Below the pieces are notes generated by a model. That model was not told the DNA's origin. It was given only the letters and a program-made list of their open reading frames with translations, and did not search any database. A stretch of 64,000 nucleotides of DNA from Didymodactylos carnosus. Lineage: Eukaryota > Rotifera > Eurotatoria > Philodinida > Philodinidae. The DNA lies in the NCBI GenBank assembly GCA_905250885.1, contig CAJNOQ010000064.1, positions 21,428 to 85,427 of the forward strand. The letters are read 5' to 3'. This document shows positions 47,367 through 58,829 of this stretch, piece by piece. A program made the position numbers and the translations under genes. The first letter of the stretch is position 1; each line of letters begins with the position of its first letter.

Positions 47367-48951
47367 CAAATTTGTAACTTCATGTGCGTGCTATTTCTAT
47401 TGTATTCTATCAGAAAGATTATTTGTGTTATGTACATATAGAAAACTATCATAAAATCAAGAAACTTCAAAATTGAGACAACTAACGCCTATTATAAAAA
47501 GTTACAGACTCTAAATCACTTTTTTCCAAGTATATTTTTTTCTTCTAGGAAAATATGATTGATCTTTTTTTTTCTCACTCTATTTTGGTTTGTCTATCCA
47601 AGAAGGAAGTGGATATCCAACGAACATATCTGCTGAAAATACCTTTTAATGCGTTCATTATACTTCGTACTAATATGCGATAGTCCTTATCTTTTTCTCA
47701 TTAGATTTGTATATTTTTTTATGCCAGTTTAACAGTAACTTACGATTTCTTTTTTTTTGCTGGTTTCACTTCATTTTTTTAGTCTTTCTCTTTCTCTTTC
47801 CTAATTATTCTCGCTTTTTTGTATAACGGTCAAAAAAACGTTCTGGTCAGTCAGCAAATATTTTATTGTATTTTTTTCTTTTCTTTCTTTATTCGTCTAT
47901 ATTGATAAACTCTAAAAACCATTGAGTATATAGAAGAGCTTTACGGATTGAGTGAATATTTTGATTATTGATGATTTTTGTCGTTTATTTTTTTATTCGC
48001 TGTAGATATCTCTTTTCTCTGAGTTTTATTTCTGATGTGTCTTTTTTTGAAGGTTGGGGAGAGGGTGTTTTGGCATGATAGTAGTCCTTTACTTAGACGT
48101 TAGTTTTTTTTCAAGCTCTAAAACGTTCACAAAACATGGTTTAACGCTGAAATTTATCTAAATTTTTATTTTATATTCTCAAAGATTAAGCGTATTCAAC
48201 CTTTTTATAATATCAGCGGTTTTCAGTTCCTTTACTAATTCAGTGTACACTACATGTGCATTTATTTTCATTATCCGAATTAGTTATAACTGGAAATGAT
48301 GAGTTTGTATATAGTCTTTGAACTGAGCAAACGAAAAAAAGTCTCAATTTAAAACTTAGGGAATATTTTGCTTTTCGGTAAGTAACGTTGACGAAGTGTA
48401 TTTTCTATTGTATTTTTTTTCTCATCCTGTTTATTTTATTTCACTGGGTCTGTTTTTTTCTTCTCCATTGTTTTTTCTGAAATTAGAAAAAAAATAGATA
48501 ACAATTTTCTGCAAAAATGACTCAGGCTTGTATCTTTTGCCCTATTTCATGAGTGCTGAGTGTGTATAATTTTATTTATTTTTTTTTTCAGAAAATAAAA
48601 TTATATATTAATACACGCGTTTTTTTTTCTTCTTCTTCTTCATATGTAAATATATCATTTACGGACAATACAGAAATGCGAAAATCTGAAATTTTTTTAT
48701 TGTTTCCAATGTGTATCTATGCAGAAGTGAGTTTTAGTTTTTCTTCATTCACCAACAGATATTCGTACAATAAAGAGTAGTCAAACATACAATTCATTCA
48801 GTATTCTGATTACAAAAGAGTCGAGGAAAATAGTCTAGAATGTGGTTTGTTTCAGCTGTTTCATTACAAATTTTGTGCATATATCGATTCGATTATATCG
48901 GCATTGTTTTTTTTCTTCTTACTTACCATCGGGAAGTACATCAGAATAAAT

Positions 48952-48957
48952 TTTATT
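48952..48957 (-). promoter_or_regulatory. Poly(A) signal of the calcyphosin-like gene
   Basis: TTTATT on the + strand is AATAAA on the minus strand, about 77 bases beyond the calcyphosin-like stop. Confidence 0.45.
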
Positions 48958-49033
48958 CTCTCCGTCAAGTAGAACAAAAGAAAAATGATCATATAACTCG
49001 ATATCACTATAATAATGAAAGGAAAATATCATT

Positions 49034-49848
49034 TCAAATACGAAAATCGAATATTGTACGTAATATATGTTCAAAATAAATATCTTCTTTGATTGTTGTA
49101 CTAAGCATTGAACAAAATCCTAAAAATTCATCTTTTCCTACTTCACCATTTTTTTGACCATACGTATCGAATTTATTGAAAAAGTTACGTAATGCCTGAA
49201 TAAGAAAGATATCGTATTGTGTACGAAGATACTCAACATATATATATATTTTTTCTTTTTCTTCTATCATAATGAATAATACCTGATCCACTGTTTGCTT
49301 GTTTGTTTTTGAAGATTGTATTTTATCAGAATATTTAGTCTGATTGAAATAGAAAATTCAAATTTAATTATGAACAACAAAGACAATGTATATACGTACT
49401 CGAAGATCAGAGATAGTTAATACTCCATCTTTATTTATATCTGTTGAATTGAATATGTTTAGTGCTGCTTTTAATCGTCTATCGTTCATTTCTGGTCGTA
49501 ATTGTCGTATGAATTCTTTTAAATCAATTTGACTAATTCATAAAAGAAAAGAATAGTGCAATGATACAAAATCTGTATAAATTTTCTAACCCATTCTTTG
49601 TTGTGTCAAATTGACGAAATAATGCTTTCGTATCATCATCACTAATATCCAATTTTAATGCTTTTACTGCGAAATGCAGTTCTTGTATACTTATTCGTCC
49701 TGAACAGTCTGAATAAAAAACAATAATACAATCTAATAATAGTAATAATACTTCAACAGTGCAGACCTCGATCGATTGTGTGAAATATTTCGATTAAGTC
49801 AGATTGTCTGGTTGTGCTTTCTAATAGTTTTTGGCGAAATAATTCCAT
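49034..49848 (-). CDS. Calcyphosin-like EF-hand calcium-binding protein
   Basis: Five exons join in phase (5' to 3'): 49767-49848, 49591-49708, 49400-49532, 49283-49339 and 49034-49195, giving 183 residues. Four EF-hands are laid out as in calcyphosin (CAPS/CAPSL, about 190-210 residues): FHTIDRDCSGRISIQEL, FRQFDTTKNGQIDLKEF, FNSTDINKDGVLTISDL and FNKFDTYGQKNGEVGKDEF. Calcium-ligand Asp/Asn positions and the closing Glu are intact in hands 2 and 3. Hand 1 ends with Glu. Hand 4 has an irregular loop, typical of this family. A segment like RQLRPEM between hands 2 and 3 also matches. Known role: cytoplasmic calcium sensor, abundant in ciliated and secretory cells. The start is the first ATG of the open first exon. 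No membrane or signal segment is present. Confidence 0.87.
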
Positions 49849-50623
49849 AATATAATTCTATGTCTAAGAAATATAGCGTAGGAAGAATAATAAAAATATG
49901 CAATAACAAACCGTATCGTTCTCTGTATCATAAAAAACGCAAAAAGGATATATTATTGTCTATAATCTGATGGAAGATATTTGTGCCGTTAAGTGTTATT
50001 ACACGTTAGTTATTCATCAGACCAAAAAAGGACGAGAGATGATTAACATGTTTTTTTTGTCCACAATAATTTTGATTTTTCCGATGGAAACTATGTTATA
50101 GTACCATTGGGAGTATACTCCTATCACTTAATTTCATCAAAATTCAATGTGAGATTTTTGATGCCTGTGTGTGTTCATCGAAACATACATCATCAACTAT
50201 TCTGAGAAGAAAGTAAAAATCTTCAGAAAAAATTTTTTTAGTTAAAGATTTTATATAAGTTCTTCTCCGAATTTCTCTGGAAGAGGAAGAACAAGGAGTG
50301 AAAGTTTGTACAGGAAGGAATTGCTGAAAATCTGAAAATTTTACTCATCCTATACCCCAAACTAACGCAGAATCTTAATAAAATTAAAACAAATTAATGT
50401 AAACGTACACGTTCGGGACATAGGTTTCATCCAGCCTCACCTTAATTCATTATGTATTAATGGCGGAGTTACATTTTAGACCCAAGGCCTGCGCTGGTAA
50501 ACGTTTTTTTCCAGGATAGTATAATTTGAGAGCAAAATTCAGTTTTTATCACTTGTCAATTCTAGAAACATTTTCTTCTTATTAAAAAAACCATTTTTAT
50601 TCCTTATAAAAGTAATTAAGAAA

Positions 50624-50628
50624 TCTAT

Positions 50629-50660
<32 letters not shown>
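50624..50660. repeat. ATCT microsatellite
   Basis: About nine tandem copies of the tetranucleotide ATCT, nearly perfect. Confidence 0.9.
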
Positions 50661-51254
50661 GGGAAATCAAACAGTTTTGATGTTGTAATATTAATCAGAT
50701 GATTAAAAAACGTAAAAAATAAGACAATATTTTTTGTTGTACAGTTTACTGTACCTTAAGCATGAGGTCTTCAGTCAATGAGTGAAGTACAAGAAGCGAT
50801 GCAATTTTTCACATTCTCTCAGAATATAAGTTAAAAAAGAGAAAGAAAAACTGATGTGCAGCAGCAGATGGAAAACTCAAAAGCAGAAAACGGCTAAAGA
50901 TTTTGAGAATAATTCGTTTGATTTTTTGTTCTATTAATTAAAACACAATTTTTAGACAACCTAAGTATTTTTTTCTAGAATTTTTCTTACGGCCACAATG
51001 GCAGAATATCTTCAGCGACGACACATCGACTGATCTTTTTCCTACCTTAGTGGAAAAAAAAAGAATGAAGGTGCTGTTGTAAGCTTTATCGTATATTGTA
51101 GTAGGACAAAGAACAAATCATTCTAATGATTAGTATACGATAAAGAGATTCAGCTGTTAGCTGTTTCTTTCCCTTTTTCAGAACAAGATCTAGATCTATT
51201 AATCATTGTACTTTTTTTATCTTCGTTATTTGTAGTTTAGAATATTTTTCTCTT

Positions 51255-51650
51255 GTCTAGGCACATACCGGTTAAAAAACCGATATTTTTTATCTTCTCT
51301 TCCAAGTACATTATATAAAAAGTATGATATATTAAATGTTTTACTACAACTGAGCAAACATTTCTCTACGAAAATGAGCTGTAGAAGAGACTCTTTTCGT
51401 CTTTTCTCTTTTTGTTGCCATCGGCTTTCTAAGAGCCCCATTTATCGGTTTCTATTATAACCGAAACCGATAAATGGGGCTCTTAGGAAATACTTTTTTT
51501 TATTAGTGCTGGATTGTTCTTATAGCTCATTTTATAGACAAATGTTTGCTCTACAAAACTCAGTTGTAGTAAAACATCTAATATGCCATACTTTTTATAC
51601 AATATATTTACGAAAAAAAAACATATATCGATTTTTAATCGGTGCATGCT
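51255..51650. repeat. Near-complete hairpin element with a perfect 24-bp core stem
   Basis: The core arms 51429-51452 and 51463-51486 are perfect reverse complements around a 10-base loop (CTAAGAGCCCCATTTATCGG on the left). Pairing continues outward with mismatches to both ends: AGCAAACATTT and AAATGTTTGCT, AACTGAG and CTCAGTT, AAAAAGTATGATAT and GCCATACTTTTT, and CCGATATTTT and CGATTTTT. There is no coding sequence. The element is probably a foldback MITE; its outer ends and target duplication are not clear. Confidence 0.8.
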
Positions 51651-52289
51651 CCTGCCATGATTTTGATGATATTTTATACAATGTTCTATCTTTAATGAAT
51701 TAATTAGTTAATAAATCCATGAATGAAAACATCTTGAGAATAATTCATACTAGAAACAAGATAGAGTTGAGTTCTTGTCACTAATGATAATGGCATTAAA
51801 AGGTCATCGTCAAATAGTCGATGATAAATGATAGCATATGATCGGCTTTTATCAAGTAGTAGACGAATGACGCAAAATAACCATAAGATTCATTTGGAAA
51901 CACGTTTTTATGACAATTAACTTCTAAAAAAAGCAAAAGTGGAGAAAATAGTGCGTTTCATCCACTAAATATTGTAACCTGCCGTCTACTAATCAAGATG
52001 TTTTGAAACTTTCTTTGTAAGATTTTGTCATCCTATTTGACTGTCTGTCCGTCCCATTGATATTTGCTGTTCTATATTTAGCAGTTTTTACTCTATTTTT
52101 GTAAGTGTAAAGCAAAAACGACCCATTCTAAAAGAAAATGGAAATCACAACATATTTGAGAAATGAATACATAAAAAACTACAAAACATCTGTTGTGCGT
52201 TTTTTGTTGAGTTTTTTTTCTAGATATGCAACCAGTTCCGATTAACTTTGTCTGTGAAAATCGAAAAAACTGTTAAACTGTAACTCGGA

Positions 52290-52626
52290 AAACTGTTTAA
52301 AAACTTTTTAATGCAAATTTAATAGATTTTAATGCACAATGGATTCATTTTGTGAAAATAAACTAAAACTTATTCTGAAAAGGTGTCTGAGAACCCGTCA
52401 TAAGGTGAAAAAAGCCATGTGGACTTATTAGACAAAAAAAGATAATGAGTAATGCAGAATTCAAAAATGGCCACGTGGAAACTAAGAGTCTATGTTGAAG
52501 GACGAACTTTTTTTTTATTCATTTGGCTTTTTTAAACTTATGACAAGTTCTCAATTAACTTTTCTGAAAAAGTTCAACGTGCTTTAAATTTTTATTAAGT
52601 TTACATTAAAAATGTTTTTCAACAGT
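52290..52626. repeat. Inverted-repeat element, left neighbour of a second element
   Basis: The left arm (about 52290-52427) and right arm (about 52524-52626) pair with mismatches: AACTGTTTAAAAAC with GTTTTTCAACAGTT, TCTGAAAAGG with CTTTTCTGA, and GAGAACCCGTCATAAG with CTTATGACAAGTTCTC. There is no coding frame. Its right arm ends exactly where the next element begins. Confidence 0.65.
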
Positions 52627-52628
52627 TA

Positions 52629-52996
52629 AAGTGGAGATAAGAAGTTTAAGGACAAAAATATTTTCGACTTTTTTTTCGCTACGACGAGAGCTGGAGGAAA
52701 GGCAAAAACTGATTTAAATAGCTAAAAATATTTCCGATCAAATGAGGTGCATATGAAAATGTCATAAATATCGCTAGAAACTTGATATTTAGAAAATAAA
52801 GATTTCAGAAAACTCTAATTTCCGACGTCTCAAAGTTCGAACAGAAACTTTTTGAAAAAAACTGTCATATAGATCAAACGTCGTTCTGAACAAAAGCAGA
52901 CGTCGTCTCTTCAAGCTATTCAAATCAGTTTTTGCCTTTCGTTCAGTTCGAAAAATAATCGAAAATATTTTTGTCCCTAACTTTTCGCCTCCACTT
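52629..52996. mobile_element. 368-bp MITE with AAGTGGAG ends and TA flanks
   Basis: Terminal arms of about 100 bp pair well: AAGTGGAG with CTCCACTT, GGACAAAAATATTTTCGA with TCGAAAATATTTTTGTCC, and GGCAAAAACTGATTTAAATAGC with its inverse. TA occurs at both flanks (52627-52628 and 52997-52998), as expected for Tc1/mariner-type target duplication. There is no open frame. Confidence 0.78.
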
Positions 52997-53243
52997 TATT
53001 TAGATAGTTGTGGTTATCATCAGTGTCAATTTAAACATCTCAGGTTATAGTTTGATAGTTTTAACAGCTACGGTTTAATATTGTCACAGCAATAGTAACT
53101 GGTAAAAAACAACAACAGTGCATACTTATTTTCTTTCATAAGACAAACGAAAACAAAAACAAAAAAATGACCTGGTTTTCAATGAATAGGAAAATAAAGT
53201 ATGAGAAAAGTAGGTCAAATATATTAACAACGAACCAGCACGT

Positions 53244-55439
53244 CTAACAATATAAAATACTATTAAGAATCGCAAGAGATTGCAGTGTTATTTCTCTGGA
53301 AGTTTAAGTATACAAGGTCACTTTTGGTTTATATAAATCAACTAGTGATTGTATTGTCAAAACTTACGTATCGACCATAGTTAGAAGTTCATCAATATTT
53401 GTTTTACCATAGCGTGCTACATATTGCCTTAATCGTGTTCGAAATACTTTAGCTCGAACAACATTTCGTTGTCGTACTTCATCTAATTGTTGTTGTTGTC
53501 GTCTATGATTTACTTCAGGTAATTTATCGTATTTCTTTTTCGTTGCTTGTTTCATTGCTTGATAATTTTGAAATGGACGATTCAATGTTGTTGAAGGAAT
53601 AGTGTAACAAATATTATTACTGCGTCCTTCTGTTCTTGAAGAATGTGGACGATTTATATGATGATTTTTTGTTCGTTTTCGTTGATCATATGCTGATATG
53701 GGACGCTTTTTTTTATCACAAGAGCAACATGAACGATGAGATTGTGGCCGTGAAGGTTGAAATAATAATTGTCGTTCATAATTAAATTCAGCATTATGTT
53801 TACGTTCTTCACGCAATAGTTTTATTTTTCTTACACGTTGTCGTGATCGAGATATAAAATCTGGTCTTAATAATTCAAGTGCTTCTTGTAGTGACATTAA
53901 ATCCTCATTATTATGATTGTGTTTAACTGGACTCAATGAACGATTTCGACTATAACGTGTTGGTGAAATTGATCGATTTCGAATATTATGTTGTTGTGTT
54001 GATTTTTTTAAATTTGTTGATGATCTATGACGGCGATTATTATTAGTACTAGAACGATAAAGATACGAAGATGGTAATGGCGGACGATCAGTTGAGTCTA
54101 ATATGGCAGCACGATGACGTTGAGTTTGTAAACGATGTAATAAATTTTCACATCGTTGTGCTAAATCGGCTAACTCTGGATCATCATCATATTTTCTCGA
54201 CCAAAAACCAGATGATGTTGGTATAATTTCTGTATCATCTTTCTTGATTAATGCTGATTTCGATTTATGATGATTCTGTTGATGATCGGGTCGTGCATTA
54301 TTTAAAGAAGAGATACGATTCGATGATGTATAAGTATTATATCGTGGAACATCTTCTTCAACACAATTTTGATCGTTTTCATCTACAAACTTTCCTGTTC
54401 GAACAAAATTATTTAGTCTTTCGTAAAACTTTTTATCACGTTTGTCACTCACACTGTTCATGTTCGTTGCCGTTGTATGGTGCATTTGGTTCTGAGATGA
54501 CGCCGGTTTATTATCATCACCATCATTATCATCGTCATCGTAAACATTTATTTTTATATTAACTCGATCTTGGTTTTTTTTCTTTTCATATTCTATCGGC
54601 ATCTCTTTTGGATCCTTCTTATTCTTCTCATCAACATTTTTTAATGGAGTTTTCTCAGAATTTTGTTTTTTGAATAGATTCAAATCATCGTGATTATTTC
54701 TCTGATGTTGTTGTTGTTGGTGGTGGTCGAGTGAACATGTTGATTTATCGTCATGCTGATGTTTTGATTTATCGTCATTGGTTGTTAAATTCAATATGTT
54801 CTGTGCTGTCTTATCTTCTTCGTCGTCGTTTGTCCATTGTGCAATAACTGAATGATTTTTTCCATTAATCTGATGCTTTTTCTCGTTTGATGATGAATCA
54901 GATGTAGTTGTAGCTGATTTTTTTATCTGATCTGCTTCACTACTAGTCCAATCACCTGCTAGTAATTTTTCTACCTTTTCTAATAATTGACGTTTATTCA
55001 ATGGATTTTCTTTTTTGTTGTGTTCCACTTGGTCTTTATTATTATTGTTATTATCGTCGTCATCTTCGTTATCATCAAGAGGAATAAAAAAGTTTTGTTG
55101 TTGTGATGTTGACCTTTTTCTTGTCGTTTTTTTACGATCGTTCTTATAATTTTTTCCATTTGAATCGTTATCATGTTTTAAACTAAATGCATGATAAGTT
55201 GACATTCGTTCATCATTATTCGTATTGTTTTCTCGATTATTAGTTTTTGTTTTAACTAGATGATTTATTTTTGTTAATGTTGTTTCATGCAATAATTTTT
55301 CAGCTTTTTTACGTTCATGTCTTGTATGCCGTTCTAATTCTTGTAAACGCTGTTCATTTTGTTGACAATCACGAACAATAGCCTCTAATAATTCAATCGA
55401 TGGTTTTTCAGGGGTTGTTTCATGTTCAGCTGACATCAT
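53244..55439 (-). CDS. ALMS-motif centrosomal-type protein
   Basis: A long first exon (53368-55439) starts at the first ATG after an in-frame stop and encodes about 690 residues. A donor GTAAGT follows at 53367. A short in-frame terminal exon (53244-53295) adds EITLQSLAILNSILYC, though this last exon is tentative. The N-terminal 60 residues are a charged coiled coil (IVRDCQQNEQRLQELERH). The middle 400 residues are very rich in Asn, Asp, Lys, Gln and Ser, with homopolymer runs. A helix precedes the end (DLAQRCENLLHRLQTQRHRA). The C-terminal 170 residues show the ALMS motif: LQEALELLRPDFISRSRQRV near its start, then YDKLPEVNHRR and RNVVRAKVFRTRLRQY. Known family: the ALMS motif directs ALMS1, CEP295 and relatives to centrioles and basal bodies. 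The motif is the only informative part, so the exact orthologue is open. Confidence 0.72.
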
Positions 55440-56742
55440 AGGTTTTTTTTCTTTTGTTGACAGTTTGTTTAAAATCACATGTTCCTCTTTTTCAGCGTAT
55501 GAAAGTGAACAGTATAATCAATTGATAATGACAAGTGTAAACAAGAAAAATGAGGATTAATTGTAAACGACACTAAACAGCAAAATGAAAAAAAATAAAA
55601 AAAAATAGTTCAATTTTAAAAACTGATCTAATACATCTCTTTGAAAGACATACGAAGTCAAATGTAGAAATGTATAAAACACGACAATGAGTTAATAGAA
55701 AAGACTTCACTTTTTCGTTTTTTTTTTGTTCTTTCTTTACTTTTTTGAAAACAAAAACGTCCTGAACGATTGTGGTGAGTTGTTTCGTCAGCCAATTCCA
55801 TATACATAGATCACTTTTAAATTAACGCAAGAATAGAAAAAAGAAAGAAAAAAGAAGAAGAAAGGAACAATTCACCAAGATGTGTGTGTATGTTTGAAAT
55901 AGAAACGAGATGAGCCTTGGCAACCACCTCACTACTGTGTGCGGTTGATGGTGGTAGTGGTGGAACTGATGTAGTTTAAACATGGAAAACGTGAAGAAAG
56001 AAGAATTAAATGGATAGTTATAATAAAAAGAAACTGTTTTTTAATTTTTAAAAAACAGAATCTATTTCTAAACGTATGCCATTGTATTAAAACAAATAGT
56101 AGTCGAACTTTTAAACTATCAGTATAAAGGTGTAGTATTCAACTTCATAACCACGTTCTTCTTGAAAATACATGTTTTACCTAACCTCGTCGAGAATGTT
56201 TGCCATTACCCTCATTATTAGTTTGTTGAGCGTGTTATATAAGGTTGCGTATCGATTAGGGGGTGGTCCTCGTTTGGATACACTTACTCAAAAAATTTTG
56301 ACTTACTCAAATTTTTTAAGAAATTTAAGTTGAGAAACTGCCTTTCTTTTATGCACCTGAGTAAGTGATTTTCTCTAGCTTCTGAGTAACTCATTTTTTT
56401 CTGAGTAACTTAGTTACTCAGAACAAAATTTTAGTCAAAAAATGCGTTACTCAATAAAAAACTTTAGTTACTCAGCAGGCTCGCCACCCCCCCACCAAAA
56501 CTACTATCGAAAACACTGCTTAACTGCTTTGCTCATTTGTTGTTAATACGTTGCAACATAGTTTTCAAATATATATTTTGTCAAATTAAATAAACTTCAG
56601 TTAAAATTGTAGACTTATATTCAAAAGTTAGAAAAATAATTAATATATTACATTTATTTTTAAAATTTTAGAGCGCTGCGAGACTAAATATCAAAGTAAG
56701 CTAAAAAATTAGAACTACTTTATTTCTTTACAGAATTTTTCA
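55440..56742. other. Intergenic region with a TTACTCA-repeat element
   Basis: Between the 5' end of the ALMS-motif gene and the 3' end of the LIM gene. It contains the GC-edged inverted-repeat element at about 56258-56492. The rest is AT-rich with no gene. Confidence 0.5.
56258..56492. repeat. Small element with GGGGGTGG ends and internal TGAGTAAC repeats
   Basis: The ends GGGGGTGGTCCTCG and GCTCGCCACCCCC form short inverted repeats. Inside, the heptamer TTACTCA or its inverse TGAGTAA occurs about eight times in both orientations. There is no open frame and no clear target duplication. It is a probable miniature element of unknown class. Confidence 0.5.
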
Positions 56743-57355
56743 TCATTTTACTTCAGCACATGTCTGGCAAATACGTTGCTGTTCTTCGTCGGTTTCATAA
56801 TTTTGTCCGAAGATAATTTTACCACAATAAAAACCTACAAAAAAGAAATAAATGATATGATCATAAATTTACAAGGTAAACATTTATTTCTTATTTACAT
56901 CGAAAACATTCAATATGATATGATTTATTCTGAAATTTTCTTGATTGTGCACCGGGTGCAAAAGGTCGCTGACAGATGGCACATAATTTAGCAAATTGTT
57001 CCATATGACAATCAACACAATATGGTTTCTCATTATTTTCTACATACGAAATATTTGCTAATGATTGTTGACAACCTTCACAACAAAAACAACTTCCATG
57101 CAAATTTTTATCTTTATATTGTACATAACTACCATCGATCAATTCATTGCACACCGAACATGTTATAGTTGGTATCAAACGTTGTTGACAATCGGAGCAA
57201 CGATATTCATTATCTGATAATGTATAGAATGAATGCTTTATTGGTTGATTACACGTATTGCAAACAAAACAGTGTTGGTGATATTCTATATTGTTGTATC
57301 TTGATTTAGTATCTCCATTCACAAATAATTTCGAACAGTTTGCGCATCTACTCAT
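56743..57355 (-). CDS. Three-LIM-domain protein
   Basis: Two exons (56899-57355 and 56743-56834) join in phase to give 182 residues that consist almost wholly of three LIM domains. LIM1 starts CANC, with YHQHCFVCNTC and ending CSDC. LIM2 starts CSVC, with LHGSCFCCEGC and ending CVDCH. LIM3 starts CAIC, with YHIECFRCFYC and ending CQTC. The zinc-ligand Cys/His pattern is complete in each; the splice falls inside LIM3 and restores its FRCFYC motif. Known role: LIM domains are double zinc fingers for protein-protein contact at actin structures, adhesions or in the nucleus. There is no LIM-homeobox, PDZ or kinase part, so it is a small LIM-only protein like FHL or PINCH fragments. An upstream ATG exon ending in GTGAG near 57573-57599 could make a longer form. 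Orthology is not assigned. Confidence 0.85.
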
Positions 57356-58829
57356 TATTTATTAGTAATGTAGTAGATAACCTGTACTGTGCAAATAACT
57401 TTCTAAAATATAAAATAATGAGAAAAAGAGAGAATACAACCTTATAAATACAATAATGATACGGATTAAAAAAGCAAATTTTAAATATTTTCAATATGAC
57501 ATGTTCTATATAAAAAGATGAAAAAGGAGAAAAAAAACTAACATATGTTCGAATAGAGACCACATTACTCACCATTAAATGAAATTTTTTATCACTCATA
57601 TCTATAATAGGTAAATAGAGAATTAGTCAGTTCTGTCCTCGACTATTGATAAATCGACGTTCATGTTTATTGTATCATGCAATGAATTCAGATGTCAGCC
57701 TTCGATTTCAAGGATCTTTTGCTCAAAGATCCTATATAGTAGCCTGGCAAAAACCGTAAAAGGATGTGGGTCCCTATTGTTTCATTCAAAACTTATGACT
57801 TTTTCTATTTTGCCAATACAGTGCATTACATAAAACATTGAAAAGTTCATAACTCAGTGAGCATACGGTATGAAGCTACAGGAAAAATTTTCAGTCCTTC
57901 ATACCGCGTTTTCAATGTTCTATGTAATGCACTGCATCAGCAAAATAGAAAAATTCATAACTTTTGAATGAAGTAATAGGGACCCAAATTCATTTAGGGT
58001 TTTTGCTACGTCAATATCTAGGATTTATGGACAAAAGATCATTGAAATTAGAGGTTGACATCTGAAAAGGTTCCCTCGTAAGTATCATTAGCCTTGTGAG
58101 TATTTATTAAATACACTTTTATATACAAGAAGTTCTCACTATCAGGCATATAGAAGATGTCCCTCTACACTCATCACCGGCATCCGTGTCAAGGACTATA
58201 ACAGATCAGCTGCTGGTTCTTTGACTGAGATCGACAAAAAAAAGGAATAGATGCGGAAGTACACTGATGGATAATGTACTTTATGCTGTACAAATATGAT
58301 TTGCGAAGCGTCAATTACAGAACTCAGCCACGAGAGAGTTAACGAGTGGACTACCGTTTTGTTAGGTATTTCTATGGATTCGAGCCCGCTCAGACCTTCA
58401 TGCTGATGTTATCAAATTGTTTGTGAGAGCAATTATAATCGTTAATAATACCCACTAACTCCCATTCAACATACCGTCAACAGTCAATAAAACGAATATT
58501 TTTGTACCCATTCTTCCGTGAGATAAAACTATTATCTTTAATCCTGAAAAAACGGTTGGTAAGATAGTGTGGTTGTAAACTCGGATATGTTGATGATACG
58601 TTTCTGCTGAACATCTTCTTTACTTAGACGATACACGAAAGTTGTTTCTGCAAGAACGTAGAAGTTTGTCCATGAAAAATCTATGTATTTCAACGATCTG
58701 TTTCAGTTTCAGAAGTTTTTTTTTATATCAACATATAGAAAAATGTTCGATCTATCACTATGTCTATTAGTAATAAAACGGTAGTATTTAGAGATGTCTC
58801 TTTTTATCTTCAAATATTCTATTTTTTAG
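57356..58829. other. Divergent intergenic region with a full hairpin element
   Basis: Lies between the 5' ends of the LIM and ABHD14-type genes, so it must carry both promoters. It holds the hairpin at 57687-58066. No other gene is seen; a TTTTTTAG directly before the ABHD14 ATG suggests a 5' UTR intron there. Confidence 0.5.
57687..58066. mobile_element. 380-bp hairpin MITE
   Basis: The sequence folds back on itself almost completely. TTCAGATGTCA at the left pairs with TGACATCTGAA at the right. Then come GATCTTTTG with CAAAAGATC, TGGGTCCCTATT with AATAGGGACCCA, CTATTTTGC with GCAAAATAG, and GGTATGAAG with CTTCATACC around a loop of about 20 bases near 57875. There is no coding capacity. It sits between two divergent genes. 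Confidence 0.82.

Larger units (their letters stand above)
47270..49033. other. Convergent intergenic region
   Basis: T-rich non-coding sequence between the IFRD 3' end and the calcyphosin-like 3' end. Small + strand frames at 48553-48780 and 48840-49079 are poly-Phe/Ser reading of T-rich DNA. Nothing else is supported. Confidence 0.5.
49849..53243. other. 3.4-kb intergenic region rich in hairpin elements
   Basis: Contains an ATCT microsatellite (50624-50660), a near-complete hairpin (about 51255-51650) and two adjacent or nested inverted-repeat elements (52290-52626 and 52629-52996). No gene is recognised. Open frames in 51226-51703 are the two strands of the hairpin. Confidence 0.55.

Noticed and set aside
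51226-51703. Two opposed open frames
   Set aside because: They are the two arms of one hairpin element and mirror each other.
54251-54562. + strand frame of 103 codons
   Set aside because: Antisense to the ALMS-motif coding exon; poly-His and aromatic runs come from Asn/Asp repeats on the other strand.
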